This document shows positions 52,749 to 62,683 of a DNA stretch of 64,000 nt, piece by piece; position 1 is the stretch's first letter; each line of letters opens with the position of its first letter. The notes under the pieces are model-generated. The model saw only the letters and a list, made by a program, of their open reading frames with translations. It did no database searches and was not told the DNA's origin. This DNA comes from Flavobacteriaceae bacterium (GTDB lineage Bacteria; Bacteroidota; Bacteroidia; Flavobacteriales; Flavobacteriaceae): positions 281,001-345,000 of the forward strand of contig JAGYJA010000002.1 of assembly GCA_018402385.1 (NCBI GenBank). Reading direction: 5' to 3'. The position numbers and the translations under genes were made by a program.

Positions 52749-53633
52749 TTATTCTTCATAAAAGGTAACTTGATTCCTTTCAAGAAAATCTTTAATAATA
52801 TCTACCCTTATGCATTGCCCCAAATGAAGAAAAGCATAATCGTTGACTTTTTTCTTTTCCCCTTTAATTAACAGCTCTTTGTCTTCAATATCAAAGCCAA
52901 GGTGAAGGTGTTTTGTACTTTGCTGCATCCCATAAACAATGCCATTTTCATCAAAAAGGGGGCCTCCACTTTGTCCTCTTAAACCGGGAGTGCTCATTTC
53001 TATTCCCATCAATTCGTTGTTTTCAGCAATGCTTCTGGTAATGATTCCATCTATAGGAAATATGGGTACCATTGCTCTTTTTGTTTGGTCAAATTGAATA
53101 TCATCCTGTACTTCCTCATATTTGAAGTTAGTAAACTCAGGAAACGGAAATCCCAAACGGCACAAGTATTTTCCTTGTTCTATTTTGGAAGTGTCTTTTA
53201 AAAATCGGGCATGACCTTCATACTTTATTTCGTTAAAGCCTTTTAACTGAACAATGGCAAGGTCATAGAGGGGGTGTTGTTTTACAGTGATTTGATCAAA
53301 GCGATCCACGGCACCCATAAAACTGTTTTTAATCTGAACGGTAGTGTCTTTTTTATAGTTGAATTTTAATTCAAGTCCCTTCAGGTTTCTTTTAAAGGAA
53401 TGATCTCTGGGCAGATTGGCTACTTCAGATTTAAAATCTGAATATCGTTTATTATGTTGGTCTGATGCGATGATGAGTTGGGATACATGTTTACAGGTGA
53501 CCGCAGTTCCCAATTCATTGACAAAAAACAGTGTTGATAAGCCCGGGGTAATGTGTTTATTCCCATACGCCCGTGAAATGGTTTGTAGTGGGCGTGTGAA
53601 TTTTGTTACTTCTTTAATTGCATTGACAAACAT
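52749..53633 (-). CDS. trypsin-like serine protease (cytosolic-looking)
   Basis: 294 residues. His in AVTCKHVSQLI, Asp in YDLAIVQLKGF, Ser in GLRGQSGGPLFDENG: a complete chymotrypsin-fold triad. No signal peptide is evident. It begins 5 bp after the helicase stop, so it is translated from the same mRNA. Substrate unknown. Confidence 0.87.
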   Translation of the reverse strand: MFVNAIKEVTKFTRPLQTISRAYGNKHITPGLSTLFFVNELGTAVTCKHVSQLIIASDQHNKRYSDFKSEVANLPRDHSFKRNLKGLELKFNYKKDTTVQIKNSFMGAVDRFDQITVKQHPLYDLAIVQLKGFNEIKYEGHARFLKDTSKIEQGKYLCRLGFPFPEFTNFKYEEVQDDIQFDQTKRAMVPIFPIDGIITRSIAENNELMGIEMSTPGLRGQSGGPLFDENGIVYGMQQSTKHLHLGFDIEDKELLIKGEKKKVNDYAFLHLGQCIRVDIIKDFLERNQVTFYEE

Positions 53634-53638
53634 AGCGT

Positions 53639-54997
53639 TTATTTTTTCTTGTTTCGCTTATTGTAATTTTTATCTCCCCGGGTTTTTGGTTTTTTATATT
53701 TTTTGACAATTTCCCGTCGGTATGAGCCCCCCAGATTTTCTTTTTTATTTTTATCTTTTTTTTCGTGAAAAGCTGGTCCGGGTGCATCTTCGTCATTTTT
53801 ATTGCGTTTGTTTGGATTGTTTATTTCCTTGACAACCGGGCGTTCTTCATAAGTGAGCTTGTCAGATACAGCAACAGCTGAAGGCATTTCCAGACGAGTG
53901 ATTTTCAATTGCATCAAGTTTTCAATGGCTTCCAGGTTGTGTTCTTCAGAGGGGGTTGTTAAAACAATGGCTTTTCCTTTTCGTTCTGCTCTTCCTGTTC
54001 TACCAATTCGGTGAATGTAATTTTCCGGATAATCAGGAGTATCTACATTAATTACATGGGAAATATTATCAAAATCGAGTCCGCGTGCCATCACATCTGT
54101 AGCAACAAGAATTCGATTTTCTCCGGCCTCAAACTGTCTGATGCTTCTTATTCTGTAGTTTTGAGTTTTGTTTGAGTGAATCACACAAAGTTCTTCTTTG
54201 AATTTTTCATCCAATAATTCAAAAAGCAGGTCAGCTACTTTTTTATTTTTCACAAAGAGCAATACTTTGGAATAGGTTTCCACGTCGGCGAGTAATTCCA
54301 GAAGCAGGTTTACTTTGGTGTAGAAATTGGGAGCTTGATAGACAGTTTGCTCAATATTTTTAAGGGGTTCGCCACTCAAGGCGACTGAAACTTTTTCGGG
54401 ACTTTTAAAGAATACAGAAAGTAATTCCTCCACATCTTCTGTCATTGTAGCAGAAAAAAGGATGTTTTGACGTTGTTTTGGTAAAATGTCAAAAATATTG
54501 ACCAACTGATGTCTAAAACCCAAATCAAGCATTACATCTACCTCGTCAACAACCAGTTTTTGAATGGATTTTAACTGCAACACCCTGCTTACGGCAAGGT
54601 CATAGAGACGACCGGGTGTAGCTACTATAACATCAAGCCCTTCAGCGACGGCTTTTTTTTGGGTGTTGATATTGGTGCCTCCATAGACGCCCAGTACTCG
54701 CAAATTTGAATATTTAGCCAATTTTTCAGTCTCATCTACAACTTGTAAAACGAGTTCGCGCGTGGGAACCAGAACTAATACCCTTGGGTTTTCCTGACGT
54801 GAAAAAGGGAGCATTCTTAAAATAGGAAGCATGTAAGCAAAGGTTTTACCGGTTCCGGTTTGTGCAATGCCCACCATGTCCCTTCCAGACATTACCACAG
54901 AAAAAGATTGTTCCTGTATGGGAGTGGGCGTGTCAATTCCCAGGTCTTGGAGGGCATTGAGAAGGGGCGAAGTAATATTTAAATCTTCAAAAGTCAA
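53639..54997 (-). CDS. DEAD-box-type ATP-dependent RNA helicase (motif II DEVD)
   Basis: 452 residues from a TTG start. Q motif region PTPIQEQSF, motif I AQTGTGKT, Ib PTRELVLQV, II VVDEVD, III SAT, IV-VI (VATDVMARGLDF, HRIGRTGRAERKG). The C-terminal tail is strongly basic (KKDKNKKENLGG ... NYNKRNKKK), typical of RNA-binding extension. Motif II has D-E-V-D instead of D-E-A-D, tolerated in the superfamily. A perfect -7 (TACCTTTG, minus 55025-55018) lies 20 nt upstream. Confidence 0.93.
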   Translation of the reverse strand: MTFEDLNITSPLLNALQDLGIDTPTPIQEQSFSVVMSGRDMVGIAQTGTGKTFAYMLPILRMLPFSRQENPRVLVLVPTRELVLQVVDETEKLAKYSNLRVLGVYGGTNINTQKKAVAEGLDVIVATPGRLYDLAVSRVLQLKSIQKLVVDEVDVMLDLGFRHQLVNIFDILPKQRQNILFSATMTEDVEELLSVFFKSPEKVSVALSGEPLKNIEQTVYQAPNFYTKVNLLLELLADVETYSKVLLFVKNKKVADLLFELLDEKFKEELCVIHSNKTQNYRIRSIRQFEAGENRILVATDVMARGLDFDNISHVINVDTPDYPENYIHRIGRTGRAERKGKAIVLTTPSEEHNLEAIENLMQLKITRLEMPSAVAVSDKLTYEERPVVKEINNPNKRNKNDEDAPGPAFHEKKDKNKKENLGGSYRREIVKKYKKPKTRGDKNYNKRNKKK

Positions 54998-55137
54998 AAT
55001 GGATAGTTTTTATCTGGCAAAGGTACGCTTATTTTAGATTTAGGAATCTGCTAACAGCTTTTCAATAGATTTTGGGTATTTTTGTAGTCCAATTTAAATA
55101 CAAACAATAAGAATACCGCTTTTGCGGAATTGATATT

Positions 55138-55683
55138 ATGAAGAAAATTTTAGCTTTTGCCGGATCAAACAGCAGTAAATCCATCAACCATAAATTTGTT
55201 CAATTTGCAGCTTCACAGATTACCTCACACGAGGTCAAATTAATCAAGTTAACAGACTTTCCTCTGGAAATATTTAGTGAAGACCTTGAAAAGGAGAAAG
55301 GTTTTCCAGTGAATTTAAAACTTTTACTCCAGGAAATCGAAAAAGCAGATGCATTGATTGTATCAGTCAATGAACACAATAGTGCAACATCAGCCTTTTT
55401 TAAAAATGTTTTAGACTGGTTATCGCGCATTAAGTATAAATTTTTGGAAGACAAAAAAATATTATTAATGAGCACCTCTCCCGGAAAAGGAGGAGCAGCT
55501 AAATCACTGGAATATGTGAAAGAAGCAATGACAGGGCGTTATAAGGGCACCATTGTTGAAAGCTTTAGTTTTCCTTCTTTCAATGAAAATTTTTCCGAAA
55601 CAGAAAATAAAATCACCAATGAAACCTTGGCTTTAGGCTTTACAGACATTCTTCAAAATTTTGAACATCAAATAAATAGTTAG
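55138..55683 (+). CDS. NADPH-dependent FMN reductase-like flavoprotein
   Basis: 181 residues. Flavodoxin-like fold: LAFAGSNSSKSINHKFV (phosphate loop), SVNEHNSATSAFFKNVLDWL and STSPGKGGAAKSLEYV. Reduces flavin or quinones with NAD(P)H; substrate unknown. The stop codon touches the pabB start (no gap), so the genes are coupled. A TATTTTTG motif lies at 55077-55084. Confidence 0.9.
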   Translation: MKKILAFAGSNSSKSINHKFVQFAASQITSHEVKLIKLTDFPLEIFSEDLEKEKGFPVNLKLLLQEIEKADALIVSVNEHNSATSAFFKNVLDWLSRIKYKFLEDKKILLMSTSPGKGGAAKSLEYVKEAMTGRYKGTIVESFSFPSFNENFSETENKITNETLALGFTDILQNFEHQINS

Positions 55684-56988
55684 TTGCGTCATATTAAAGA
55701 AATAGTTTTAGAGAGTCCAGAGGATTTCAAAAGGAAATTACTTTCTTGGTCCCAACAGTTTGACGAACTGGTTTGTTTGGACTCCAACCCAGTGTTTAAC
55801 AAGGCAAATCTAAAATATACAAGCTTTGATTTTATTTTGGCAACAGATGCGCTCACCGCTCTTAAAACAGATTATATTGAGGCTTTTGATAAGCTTGAAG
55901 AATACAGAATAGCTACTAACGACTGGATTTTTGGTTACCTCACTTATGATTTAAAAAACGATGTGGAAGAATTAACATCATCAAACCCTGATTTTGTCTT
56001 GTTTCCCGACTTGTATTTTTTCCAACCCAAGAGATTGTTTTTTATCAATGGGAATATCTTAGAAATGAATTACCTTAATTTCATATCAGACGAGATGGAA
56101 TCAGATTTTAATACTATACTGAATTTTTCAGCTCAAGGCGAAAAAACAGAAGCTATACTCCCTAACATTCAGACCCGAATATCCAAAGAAAGCTATCTTG
56201 AAAAGGTGGGTCAAATGCTTCATCACATTCAAGTAGGAAATATCTATGAAGCTAATTTTTGCCAGGAGTTTTATGCGGAAGAAGCAACCATCAACCCATT
56301 AAAGACTTTTGAAAAACTCAATTCCATATCATCTCCACCATTTGCCGCCTTTTTAAAACTGGAAGAACATTACTTACTTTCGGCCTCACCGGAACGCTAT
56401 CTTAAAAAGGAAGGTGTAAAAATTGTTTCTCAACCCATTAAGGGAACTGCAAGAAGAGAAAAGGAAGAACATGAAGATGAAAAACTTGCCAAAACGCTTC
56501 AGTCTGATGAAAAAGAACGCTCGGAAAACATTATGATTACTGACTTGGTTCGCAATGATCTTTCGCGCACAGCAACGCGAGGTAGTGTACAGGTTGAAGA
56601 GCTTTGTGGGTTATATTCATTTAAACAAGTGCATCAGTTAATCACCACGGTAGTTTCAGAAGTTACAGAAAATACTTCCGTTGTCGATGTTTTAAAGACC
56701 ACTTTTCCTATGGGAAGTATGACAGGTGCACCAAAGGTGAGCGCAATGAAGATTATCGATGAACTTGAGGAAACAAAAAGGGGATTGTACAGCGGATCTT
56801 TAGGGTATATTTCGCCAAAAGGCAATGCCGATTTTAATGTAGTTATTCGAAGTATATTATATAATCAAGAAACCAAGTATCTCAGTTTTTCGGTGGGAAG
56901 TGCCATTACAATTAAATCTATCCCTGAAAGTGAATATGAAGAATGCCTGCTCAAGGCAAAAGCGATGTTGGAGGTGGTAAATAAATAA
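55684..56988 (+). CDS. pabB: aminodeoxychorismate synthase component I
   Basis: 434 residues starting with TTG (MRHIKEIVLESPEDF), directly after the stop of the preceding gene. Chorismate-binding signatures: GNIYEANFCQEF, LLSASPERYLKKEG, QPIKGTARR (catalytic Lys), LVRNDLSRTATRGSVQVEELC, TFPMGSMTGAPKVSAM and GLYSGSLGYISPKG. It aminates chorismate towards p-aminobenzoate for folate. Anthranilate synthase I is the main alternative; the P-I-K-G-T Lys and absence of trp genes favour PabB. Confidence 0.9.
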   Translation: MRHIKEIVLESPEDFKRKLLSWSQQFDELVCLDSNPVFNKANLKYTSFDFILATDALTALKTDYIEAFDKLEEYRIATNDWIFGYLTYDLKNDVEELTSSNPDFVLFPDLYFFQPKRLFFINGNILEMNYLNFISDEMESDFNTILNFSAQGEKTEAILPNIQTRISKESYLEKVGQMLHHIQVGNIYEANFCQEFYAEEATINPLKTFEKLNSISSPPFAAFLKLEEHYLLSASPERYLKKEGVKIVSQPIKGTARREKEEHEDEKLAKTLQSDEKERSENIMITDLVRNDLSRTATRGSVQVEELCGLYSFKQVHQLITTVVSEVTENTSVVDVLKTTFPMGSMTGAPKVSAMKIIDELEETKRGLYSGSLGYISPKGNADFNVVIRSILYNQETKYLSFSVGSAITIKSIPESEYEECLLKAKAMLEVVNK

Positions 56989-57030
56989 AATCTCCTAACA
57001 ACTAGCACCAAAATTCCAAGACTCAAAAAA

Positions 57031-57324
57031 TCAAAGACTCACAAACTCATCCACACTCCAGGCTTCGGCTTTATTTAAAAACATTGGTTTTGTAACACTC
57101 CATACACTTTTAAAGAGGTCACTTTTTCTATAATTTTCCAGATTGGCTTCTTCTTCCCATTTGCTGTATGTGAAAAAAATGTGAGGATGTTTTTTGTCTC
57201 TTAATAGTTTTAGATGTGTGCAACCTTTAAAATGCCTTATTTGTTCCTTAACCGCTTCAAAGTTTTGAAGAAAAGCATCAATTTTCGCAGGCTGAAATTC
57301 CATTTTTACGATTCTCACAAACAT
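57031..57324 (-). CDS. antibiotic biosynthesis monooxygenase-domain protein
   Basis: 97 residues, ferredoxin-like ABM/dimeric alpha-beta barrel: MFVRIVKMEFQPAKIDAFLQNFEAVKEQIRHFKGCTHLKLLRD, with HIFFTYSKWEEEANLENYRKSDLF. Function of such small proteins is often unknown; some are heme or quinone monooxygenases. Starts 11 bp after the DUF62 gene stops, same strand. Confidence 0.87.
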   Translation of the reverse strand: MFVRIVKMEFQPAKIDAFLQNFEAVKEQIRHFKGCTHLKLLRDKKHPHIFFTYSKWEEEANLENYRKSDLFKSVWSVTKPMFLNKAEAWSVDEFVSL

Positions 57325-57334
57325 AGTCTATATC

Positions 57335-58162
57335 TTATGGTTCAAAATCTATTTTGACAGTATCTCTAAAATAAAGACCAAATAACGTAGAAGCACTGCC
57401 CACAGTTTGAGGATTACTTTTGTAAATAGCCAGTTCTAGAAAACCTGATGCATTCCATATAGCGAGTTTTTTTCCGTCTTCTTCTCTTTTATCTGAAGGC
57501 GTATCAAAGTCAATGGCATCGCTGTATTTAGCATAAACCGTTTTAAATTTTACAGTGCGTGCTGTGATAGTAAATGGGTTTCCTAAACCAACTTTTTCAA
57601 AAAGTTTTTTAGGAATGTTTGTTACAACATTTCCATAATTATCTATATAAAGGACGCTACCCACAATTTGATTTTGATACACAGCAGGAGTAAAGTCTTT
57701 CAACTCTTTAATTCCTGAAATTTCTTTTCCAATCACGTCCAAAGTTCCGCCTCTGGCAATATGACAAGCAACCTTCACAAACACATCCAGCACCGGGAAG
57801 TCAGATAGAACCCGGTCGTGAATATTTATTTCTACAATTTTCTTTGGACGTAAATCCTGAGTTATAAGAGACATAATCCCGTTATCTGCACATAAAAAAT
57901 AGTGCCCGTCAAGCAAAACAGCAATGTGTTTGTTTTCAGGAGTCAGTTCAGAGTCAATACCAATAATGTGAATGGATCCTTTTGGAAAACTTTTATAGGC
58001 GTTTTGAATAATGTATGCCGCTTCAGCAATATGAAAAGGTGAGACACAGTGAGAGATATCAACAATTTTAATATCCTCTAATTCGCTGTAAATAGCCCCT
58101 TTAACCGCTCCTGCAAAATGATCTTTCTCTCCAAAATCGGTCGTAAGTGTTATAATTGGCAT
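57335..58162 (-). CDS. SAM hydroxide adenosyltransferase (DUF62 family)
   Basis: 275 residues. Start MPIITLTTDFGEKDHFAGAVKGA (T-D-F/G-x-x-D), then DISHCVSPFHIAEAAYIIQNAY and IDNYGNVVTNI, typical of the enzymes that split S-adenosylmethionine with water into adenosine and methionine (fluorinase/chlorinase superfamily). The common, non-halogenating member is expected. Divergent from phoH. Confidence 0.9.
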   Translation of the reverse strand: MPIITLTTDFGEKDHFAGAVKGAIYSELEDIKIVDISHCVSPFHIAEAAYIIQNAYKSFPKGSIHIIGIDSELTPENKHIAVLLDGHYFLCADNGIMSLITQDLRPKKIVEINIHDRVLSDFPVLDVFVKVACHIARGGTLDVIGKEISGIKELKDFTPAVYQNQIVGSVLYIDNYGNVVTNIPKKLFEKVGLGNPFTITARTVKFKTVYAKYSDAIDFDTPSDKREEDGKKLAIWNASGFLELAIYKSNPQTVGSASTLFGLYFRDTVKIDFEP

Positions 58163-58186
58163 AGGAAAATTGTTGATATTTTTTTA

Positions 58187-58228
58187 ACCTCAAACCCTTG
58201 AGGTAACCACAAAAATACATTAGATTTG
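58187..58228 (+). promoter_or_regulatory. phoH promoter overlapping a hairpin
   Basis: TTG (58198-58200), 20-nt spacer, TAGATTTG (58221-58228), a full TAnnTTTG match, giving a leader of about 45 nt before the TTG start at 58281. The TTG lies in a stem ACCTCAA/TTGAGGT (about 58187-58203), which could also act as an operator for the divergent DUF62 gene. Confidence 0.6.
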
Positions 58229-58280
58229 TAGTACAAACTTAATCAATAAATAAGACAATTCATTAATTAAACAACTGCTT

Positions 58281-59234
58281 TTGAACGAACTTATTCTAGA
58301 AATTACAGAGATAAGTCCCAGTGAATTATTTGGGCAACAAAACGCCAATATCAATCTATTAAAAAAATACTATCCTAAATTAAAAATTGTCGCTCGTGGA
58401 AACCGTTTAACGGTTTTTGGCGATGAAGAAATGCTGGAGGAGTTTGACAAAAAATTTACCATGTTGATGGAACATTTTGTCAAATACAACAAACTTGATG
58501 AGAACGTCATTGAACGCATCATCACCAGTGAAAGTAAAGCAGACTATGAAACACCTGAAAGTAGTGGAGAAATTTTAGTTCACGGAGTAGGTGGAAAAAA
58601 AGTCAAAGCCATTACCGTCAATCAGCGCAAACTGGTAGATTTAATGAAAAAAAATGATATGGTGTTTGCTGTTGGTCCCGCCGGGACAGGTAAAACCTAT
58701 ACAGGAGTAGCCCTAGCCGTAAAAGCTCTCAAAGAAAAACAAGTAAAACGAATCATACTCACACGTCCTGCTGTGGAAGCCGGGGAAAATCTTGGATTTC
58801 TACCCGGAGATTTAAAAGAAAAACTCGATCCTTATATGCAGCCTTTATATGATGCTCTTCGTGATATGATCCCTCATGAAACGCTAGCATCCTACATTGA
58901 AAAGGGAGTTGTGCAAATCGCTCCACTTGCTTTTATGCGTGGCCGAACGCTAGATAATGCTTTTGTTATCTTGGATGAAGCACAAAATACTACTCACGCA
59001 CAAATGAAAATGTTTTTAACCCGAATGGGAAAAAATGCTAAGTTTATGATCACCGGTGACCCCGGGCAAATTGACTTGCCCAGAAGAGTTATCTCCGGGT
59101 TGAAAGAAGCTTTACTTGTTTTAAAAGATGTGAAAGGCGTAGGAATCATTTTTCTTGATGATAAAGATGTCATAAGACACAGACTTGTGAAAGAAGTGAT
59201 AGCAGCTTATAAAGCAATCGAAAATGTTGAATAA
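58281..59234 (+). CDS. phoH: PhoH family ATPase
   Basis: 317 residues from a TTG ([18 protein letters not shown]), which fits the conserved family start. Walker [18 protein letters not shown] (about 130-140), [20 protein letters not shown] and Walker [22 protein letters not shown]. PhoH-like proteins are RNA-linked P-loop ATPases; the exact task is unsettled. The start of purC overlaps the end. Confidence 0.93.
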   Translation: MNELILEITEISPSELFGQQNANINLLKKYYPKLKIVARGNRLTVFGDEEMLEEFDKKFTMLMEHFVKYNKLDENVIERIITSESKADYETPESSGEILVHGVGGKKVKAITVNQRKLVDLMKKNDMVFAVGPAGTGKTYTGVALAVKALKEKQVKRIILTRPAVEAGENLGFLPGDLKEKLDPYMQPLYDALRDMIPHETLASYIEKGVVQIAPLAFMRGRTLDNAFVILDEAQNTTHAQMKMFLTRMGKNAKFMITGDPGQIDLPRRVISGLKEALLVLKDVKGVGIIFLDDKDVIRHRLVKEVIAAYKAIENVE

Positions 59235-59235
59235 A

Positions 59236-60189
59236 ATGAACAATACAATCATAAGCGCTCCATTTCAGTTTCCGGGACAAAAAAAAGTGTATCACGGTAA
59301 AGTGAGAGATGTTTATACACTTGAAAATGATATTTTGTTGATGGTCGCTTCAGACCGTATTAGTGCATTTGATGTGGTTTTGCCTAAAGGAATTCCATAC
59401 AAAGGACAAATACTAAATCAAATTGCTACAAAAATGATGGATGCTACTTCAGACTTGGTGCCTAACTGGCTCATTGCTACACCAGACCCGAATGTGGCCA
59501 TTGGTCATGCTTGTGAACCATTTAAGGTTGAGATGGTAATAAGAGGCTATTTAAGCGGTCACGCCGCAAGAGAATACAAAGCCGGTAAAAGAAATCTTTG
59601 TGGTGTCTCCATGCCCGAAGGTATGATTGAAAATGATAAATTTCCTAACCCCATTATCACACCCGCCACAAAAGCAGACAAAGGAGAACACGACGAGGAT
59701 ATTTCTAAAGAAGATATTTTAAAAAAGGGCATTGTCTCACCAGAGGACTATGCAATACTTGAGGACTACACTCACAAACTCTTTAAGCGAGGTACAGAAA
59801 TAGCTGCTGAAAGAGGTCTTATCCTAGTTGATACAAAATATGAGTTTGGTAAAACCAAAGACGGCAAAATCGTATTAATCGACGAAATTCATACGCCGGA
59901 TTCTTCACGCTATTTTTATACAGAAGGGTACCAAGAAAGACAAAGCAAGGGAGAGACCCAGAAACAACTTTCTAAAGAATTTGTAAGACAGTGGTTGATT
60001 CAAAATGGCTTTCAAGGTAAAGAAGGACAGCAAGTACCTCAAATGACCGATGAATATGTTGAAAGTGTATCAGAGCGATATATTGAATTGTATGAAAACA
60101 TCACGGGCGAGCCCTTTAAAAAAGCCGATGTAACCAATATTGTGGAGCGTATTGAAAAAAATGTGATGCGTTATTTTTCCAATTCATAA
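59236..60189 (+). CDS. purC: phosphoribosylaminoimidazole-succinocarboxamide synthase
   Basis: 317 residues from ATG 59236 ([27 protein letters not shown]), one base after the phoH stop; a longer frame from 59224 would overlap it. SAICAR synthetase motifs: [45 protein letters not shown] and [31 protein letters not shown]. Catalyses step 8 of purine synthesis. Its 3' end overlaps the convergent gene by 19 bp. Confidence 0.95.
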   Translation: MNNTIISAPFQFPGQKKVYHGKVRDVYTLENDILLMVASDRISAFDVVLPKGIPYKGQILNQIATKMMDATSDLVPNWLIATPDPNVAIGHACEPFKVEMVIRGYLSGHAAREYKAGKRNLCGVSMPEGMIENDKFPNPIITPATKADKGEHDEDISKEDILKKGIVSPEDYAILEDYTHKLFKRGTEIAAERGLILVDTKYEFGKTKDGKIVLIDEIHTPDSSRYFYTEGYQERQSKGETQKQLSKEFVRQWLIQNGFQGKEGQQVPQMTDEYVESVSERYIELYENITGEPFKKADVTNIVERIEKNVMRYFSNS

Positions 60190-61457
60190 TCTTTTTCTTT
60201 AAAATTAAAGCTATACACATATCCAAAGCTTAACTCATTGAAATCTGCTTGACCAAGGTTTGCATTGATGTGTGCGCCAACATAAATATTGTGTTTTGGG
60301 TTTTTATCAGTTCCCACCAGATAATACTTTATTCCCAGCCGGCTGGAAACAGATCGTTTAATCTCATAATACCAGTCCAATTCTCCATAAACCACAGCTA
60401 TATAAGGATTTTGCTCTTCATCAGTTGCTATAAAAACATACCCTTGATTTAAAATCCAATCCACCTGATAAAAAGGCTTGTATATGTTGAGGCCCAATTG
60501 AAACTCGACACCAAAGTGATTCATCATTAACTCACCGGTTCCAAAAACACCAAAATTTGTAGCATAACCATAAGGGTTTTCAATAAATTGTGGATAGCGC
60601 TCTGCGATTAATTCTTCTTCATTTTTTATATAATCATAATAATGTCCATAAAATCGGTAATAGGCACCTATACCAAATTTATAGGTTTTATTTATCACTT
60701 TTCCATAACTAAAGGCTGCTGAATAAATTTGCTTTTTTTCATTAAAAATTTCAGAAAGAACATTTTGCCCTAAACCAACTCTCAAGGAATAGAAATTATG
60801 TGATGATCTCACAGTTGGAACTTTTTTTAGATAGGTTTTTGGAAAACCATCTCCATTAGAATATTCAATTTCATAAGATACACCAAGAAGAAAAGAATTA
60901 TAACCCTGGTTTGGAAGTCTAACATGACCGTTTGAATGGTGTAAGTAATTTAACCCTAGTTTTAAAGTAGCACTTTCAAACTTCCAAAACTCATACAAAA
61001 GAGAACCTCTAAATGCCCAGGCAAGATTGGTTGAAATACCTTTGTTTAAAGGATTTGACCTAATGTTATATTGAACATTATGATAAGAAAGTCCAAGTCC
61101 AAAAAGAAGTTTAAATCTATTACTTTTTAAAAAGTTAAATTCAGTATTGGGAATGATTGAATAGGATTTTCCAACAAACTCAGCATTACTATAGTCTGAA
61201 ACACCAAAAATCAGCCCTGTTTTTGGGTAGTTTAAACGGTATGCCCATTCTTGATTTTTCGCATTGTGAAAACTCCCAAAATTTAGAAAAAAGGATTTCT
61301 GTAAGCCCATCTCAGGAAAATCTGTATTGGGTTCAGAGAGTTGTCCAATCATAATCTCAGGAGTTATAAAGCTTGAATGTTTCAAGGTGTCAATAGTAAC
61401 CTGTCCGGAAATTGTCCAACAAAAAAACACACTTAAATATGTGAACTTAACTTTCAA
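60171..61457 (-). CDS. outer-membrane acyloxyacyl hydrolase/PagL-like beta-barrel
   Basis: 428 residues from a TTG ([19 protein letters not shown], a signal peptide). Repeated amphipathic strands with aromatic ends, and [29 protein letters not shown]: the His-Ser motif of PagL-type lipid A 3-O-deacylases. It would trim an acyl chain from lipid A at the outer membrane. No Walker-type or other motif argues otherwise. 23 bp after the M42 peptidase, same strand. Confidence 0.82.
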   Translation of the reverse strand: MKVKFTYLSVFFCWTISGQVTIDTLKHSSFITPEIMIGQLSEPNTDFPEMGLQKSFFLNFGSFHNAKNQEWAYRLNYPKTGLIFGVSDYSNAEFVGKSYSIIPNTEFNFLKSNRFKLLFGLGLSYHNVQYNIRSNPLNKGISTNLAWAFRGSLLYEFWKFESATLKLGLNYLHHSNGHVRLPNQGYNSFLLGVSYEIEYSNGDGFPKTYLKKVPTVRSSHNFYSLRVGLGQNVLSEIFNEKKQIYSAAFSYGKVINKTYKFGIGAYYRFYGHYYDYIKNEEELIAERYPQFIENPYGYATNFGVFGTGELMMNHFGVEFQLGLNIYKPFYQVDWILNQGYVFIATDEEQNPYIAVVYGELDWYYEIKRSVSSRLGIKYYLVGTDKNPKHNIYVGAHINANLGQADFNELSFGYVYSFNFKEKDYELEK

Positions 61458-61480
61458 TCTTTTAAATAGTATAGAGCGAA

Positions 61481-62569
61481 TTAATCAAAATAATTAAAAC
61501 TCTGACCATTTTTGATATTTAAAACAGACTCATAAATCAATTTGATCACGTTTTCTACATCATCACGATGCACCATTTCTACTGTGGTATGCATGTATCG
61601 CAAGGGGAGTGATATAAGGGCAGAGGGAACACCACCATTACTATATGCAAACGCGTCTGTATCTGTGCCTGTTGATCGGGAAGAAGCCATTCTTTGAAAG
61701 GGAATTTTATTTTTTTCAGCTGTTTCAATCAGAAGCTCACGTAATTTATTTTGAACAGCCGGTGCATATGAAATCACCGGGCCATCACCAATTTTGGTTT
61801 CACCCTCTGTTTTCTTTTCAATCATTGGAGTCGTTGTGTCATGACACACATCAGTTACAATCGCAACATTGGGTTTTATGGTTTGAGTAATCATTTCTGC
61901 TCCCCTTAAACCAATTTCCTCTTGCACAGAATTTGTGATATATAAACCAAATGGCAATTTCTTTTTATTTTCTTTTAAAAGACGCGCCACTTCAGCAATC
62001 ATAAAACCGCCCATTCTATTATCCAATGCACGACATACAAACTTGTTTTCGTTTAAAACGAAAAAAGTATCAGGATATGTAATGACACACCCCACGTGAA
62101 CACCCAGTTTTAAAACATCTTCCTTATTAGAGCAACCCACATCGATACAAATATTATCAAGGTTTGGAGATTGTTCTTTTTCTTTACTTTTTCTAGTGTG
62201 AATTGCTGGCCAGCCAAAGACACCTTGAACGATTCCCTTTTTTGTGTGAATATTCACTCTTTTTGACGCAGCTATTTGATGGTCGCTACCCCCATTTCTG
62301 ATTACATAAATCAAACCATTATCAGTAATGTAATTAACATACCAGGAAATTTCATCAGCGTGCCCCTCAATAACTACTTTGTATTTTGCATTCGGATTAA
62401 TTACCCCAACAGCTGTGCCATAATTGTCTGTTATAAAGCTATCTACATAAGGTTTTAAATAGTCCATCCAAAGTTTTTGACCTTCAGATTCATAGCCCGT
62501 GGGAGCTGCGTTATTCAAATAGTTTTCCAGAAAAGAAAGTGATTTCTTATTTAATATTGATTTTGCCAT
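61481..62569 (-). CDS. M42 family metallopeptidase (cellulase M/TET type)
   Basis: 362 residues. Metal and catalytic motifs: VIEGHADEISWYV, RALDNRMGGFMIAEVA, NSVQEEIGLRGAEM and IVTDVCHDTTTPM; C-terminal RSTGTDTDAFAYS...RYMHTTVEMVHRDDVE. A dodecameric aminopeptidase of peptide turnover, probably cytosolic. ATG start at 62569. Confidence 0.94.
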   Translation of the reverse strand: MAKSILNKKSLSFLENYLNNAAPTGYESEGQKLWMDYLKPYVDSFITDNYGTAVGVINPNAKYKVVIEGHADEISWYVNYITDNGLIYVIRNGGSDHQIAASKRVNIHTKKGIVQGVFGWPAIHTRKSKEKEQSPNLDNICIDVGCSNKEDVLKLGVHVGCVITYPDTFFVLNENKFVCRALDNRMGGFMIAEVARLLKENKKKLPFGLYITNSVQEEIGLRGAEMITQTIKPNVAIVTDVCHDTTTPMIEKKTEGETKIGDGPVISYAPAVQNKLRELLIETAEKNKIPFQRMASSRSTGTDTDAFAYSNGGVPSALISLPLRYMHTTVEMVHRDDVENVIKLIYESVLNIKNGQSFNYFD

Positions 62570-62636
62570 GGTTTTAATTTTAAAGCGAAAATACCAATAT
62601 TAATAAGAATTTAATAACACAAGAAGATATAATGTT

Positions 62637-62644
62637 TAATTTTG
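62637..62644 (+). promoter_or_regulatory. candidate -7 element of the DUF4294 gene
   Basis: TAATTTTG, full TAnnTTTG match, 40 nt before the ATG at 62684. No TTG at the usual distance. Confidence 0.35.
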
Positions 62645-62683
62645 GAACGATTTTAGACAATAGTTTCCAAATCAACTATTTTT

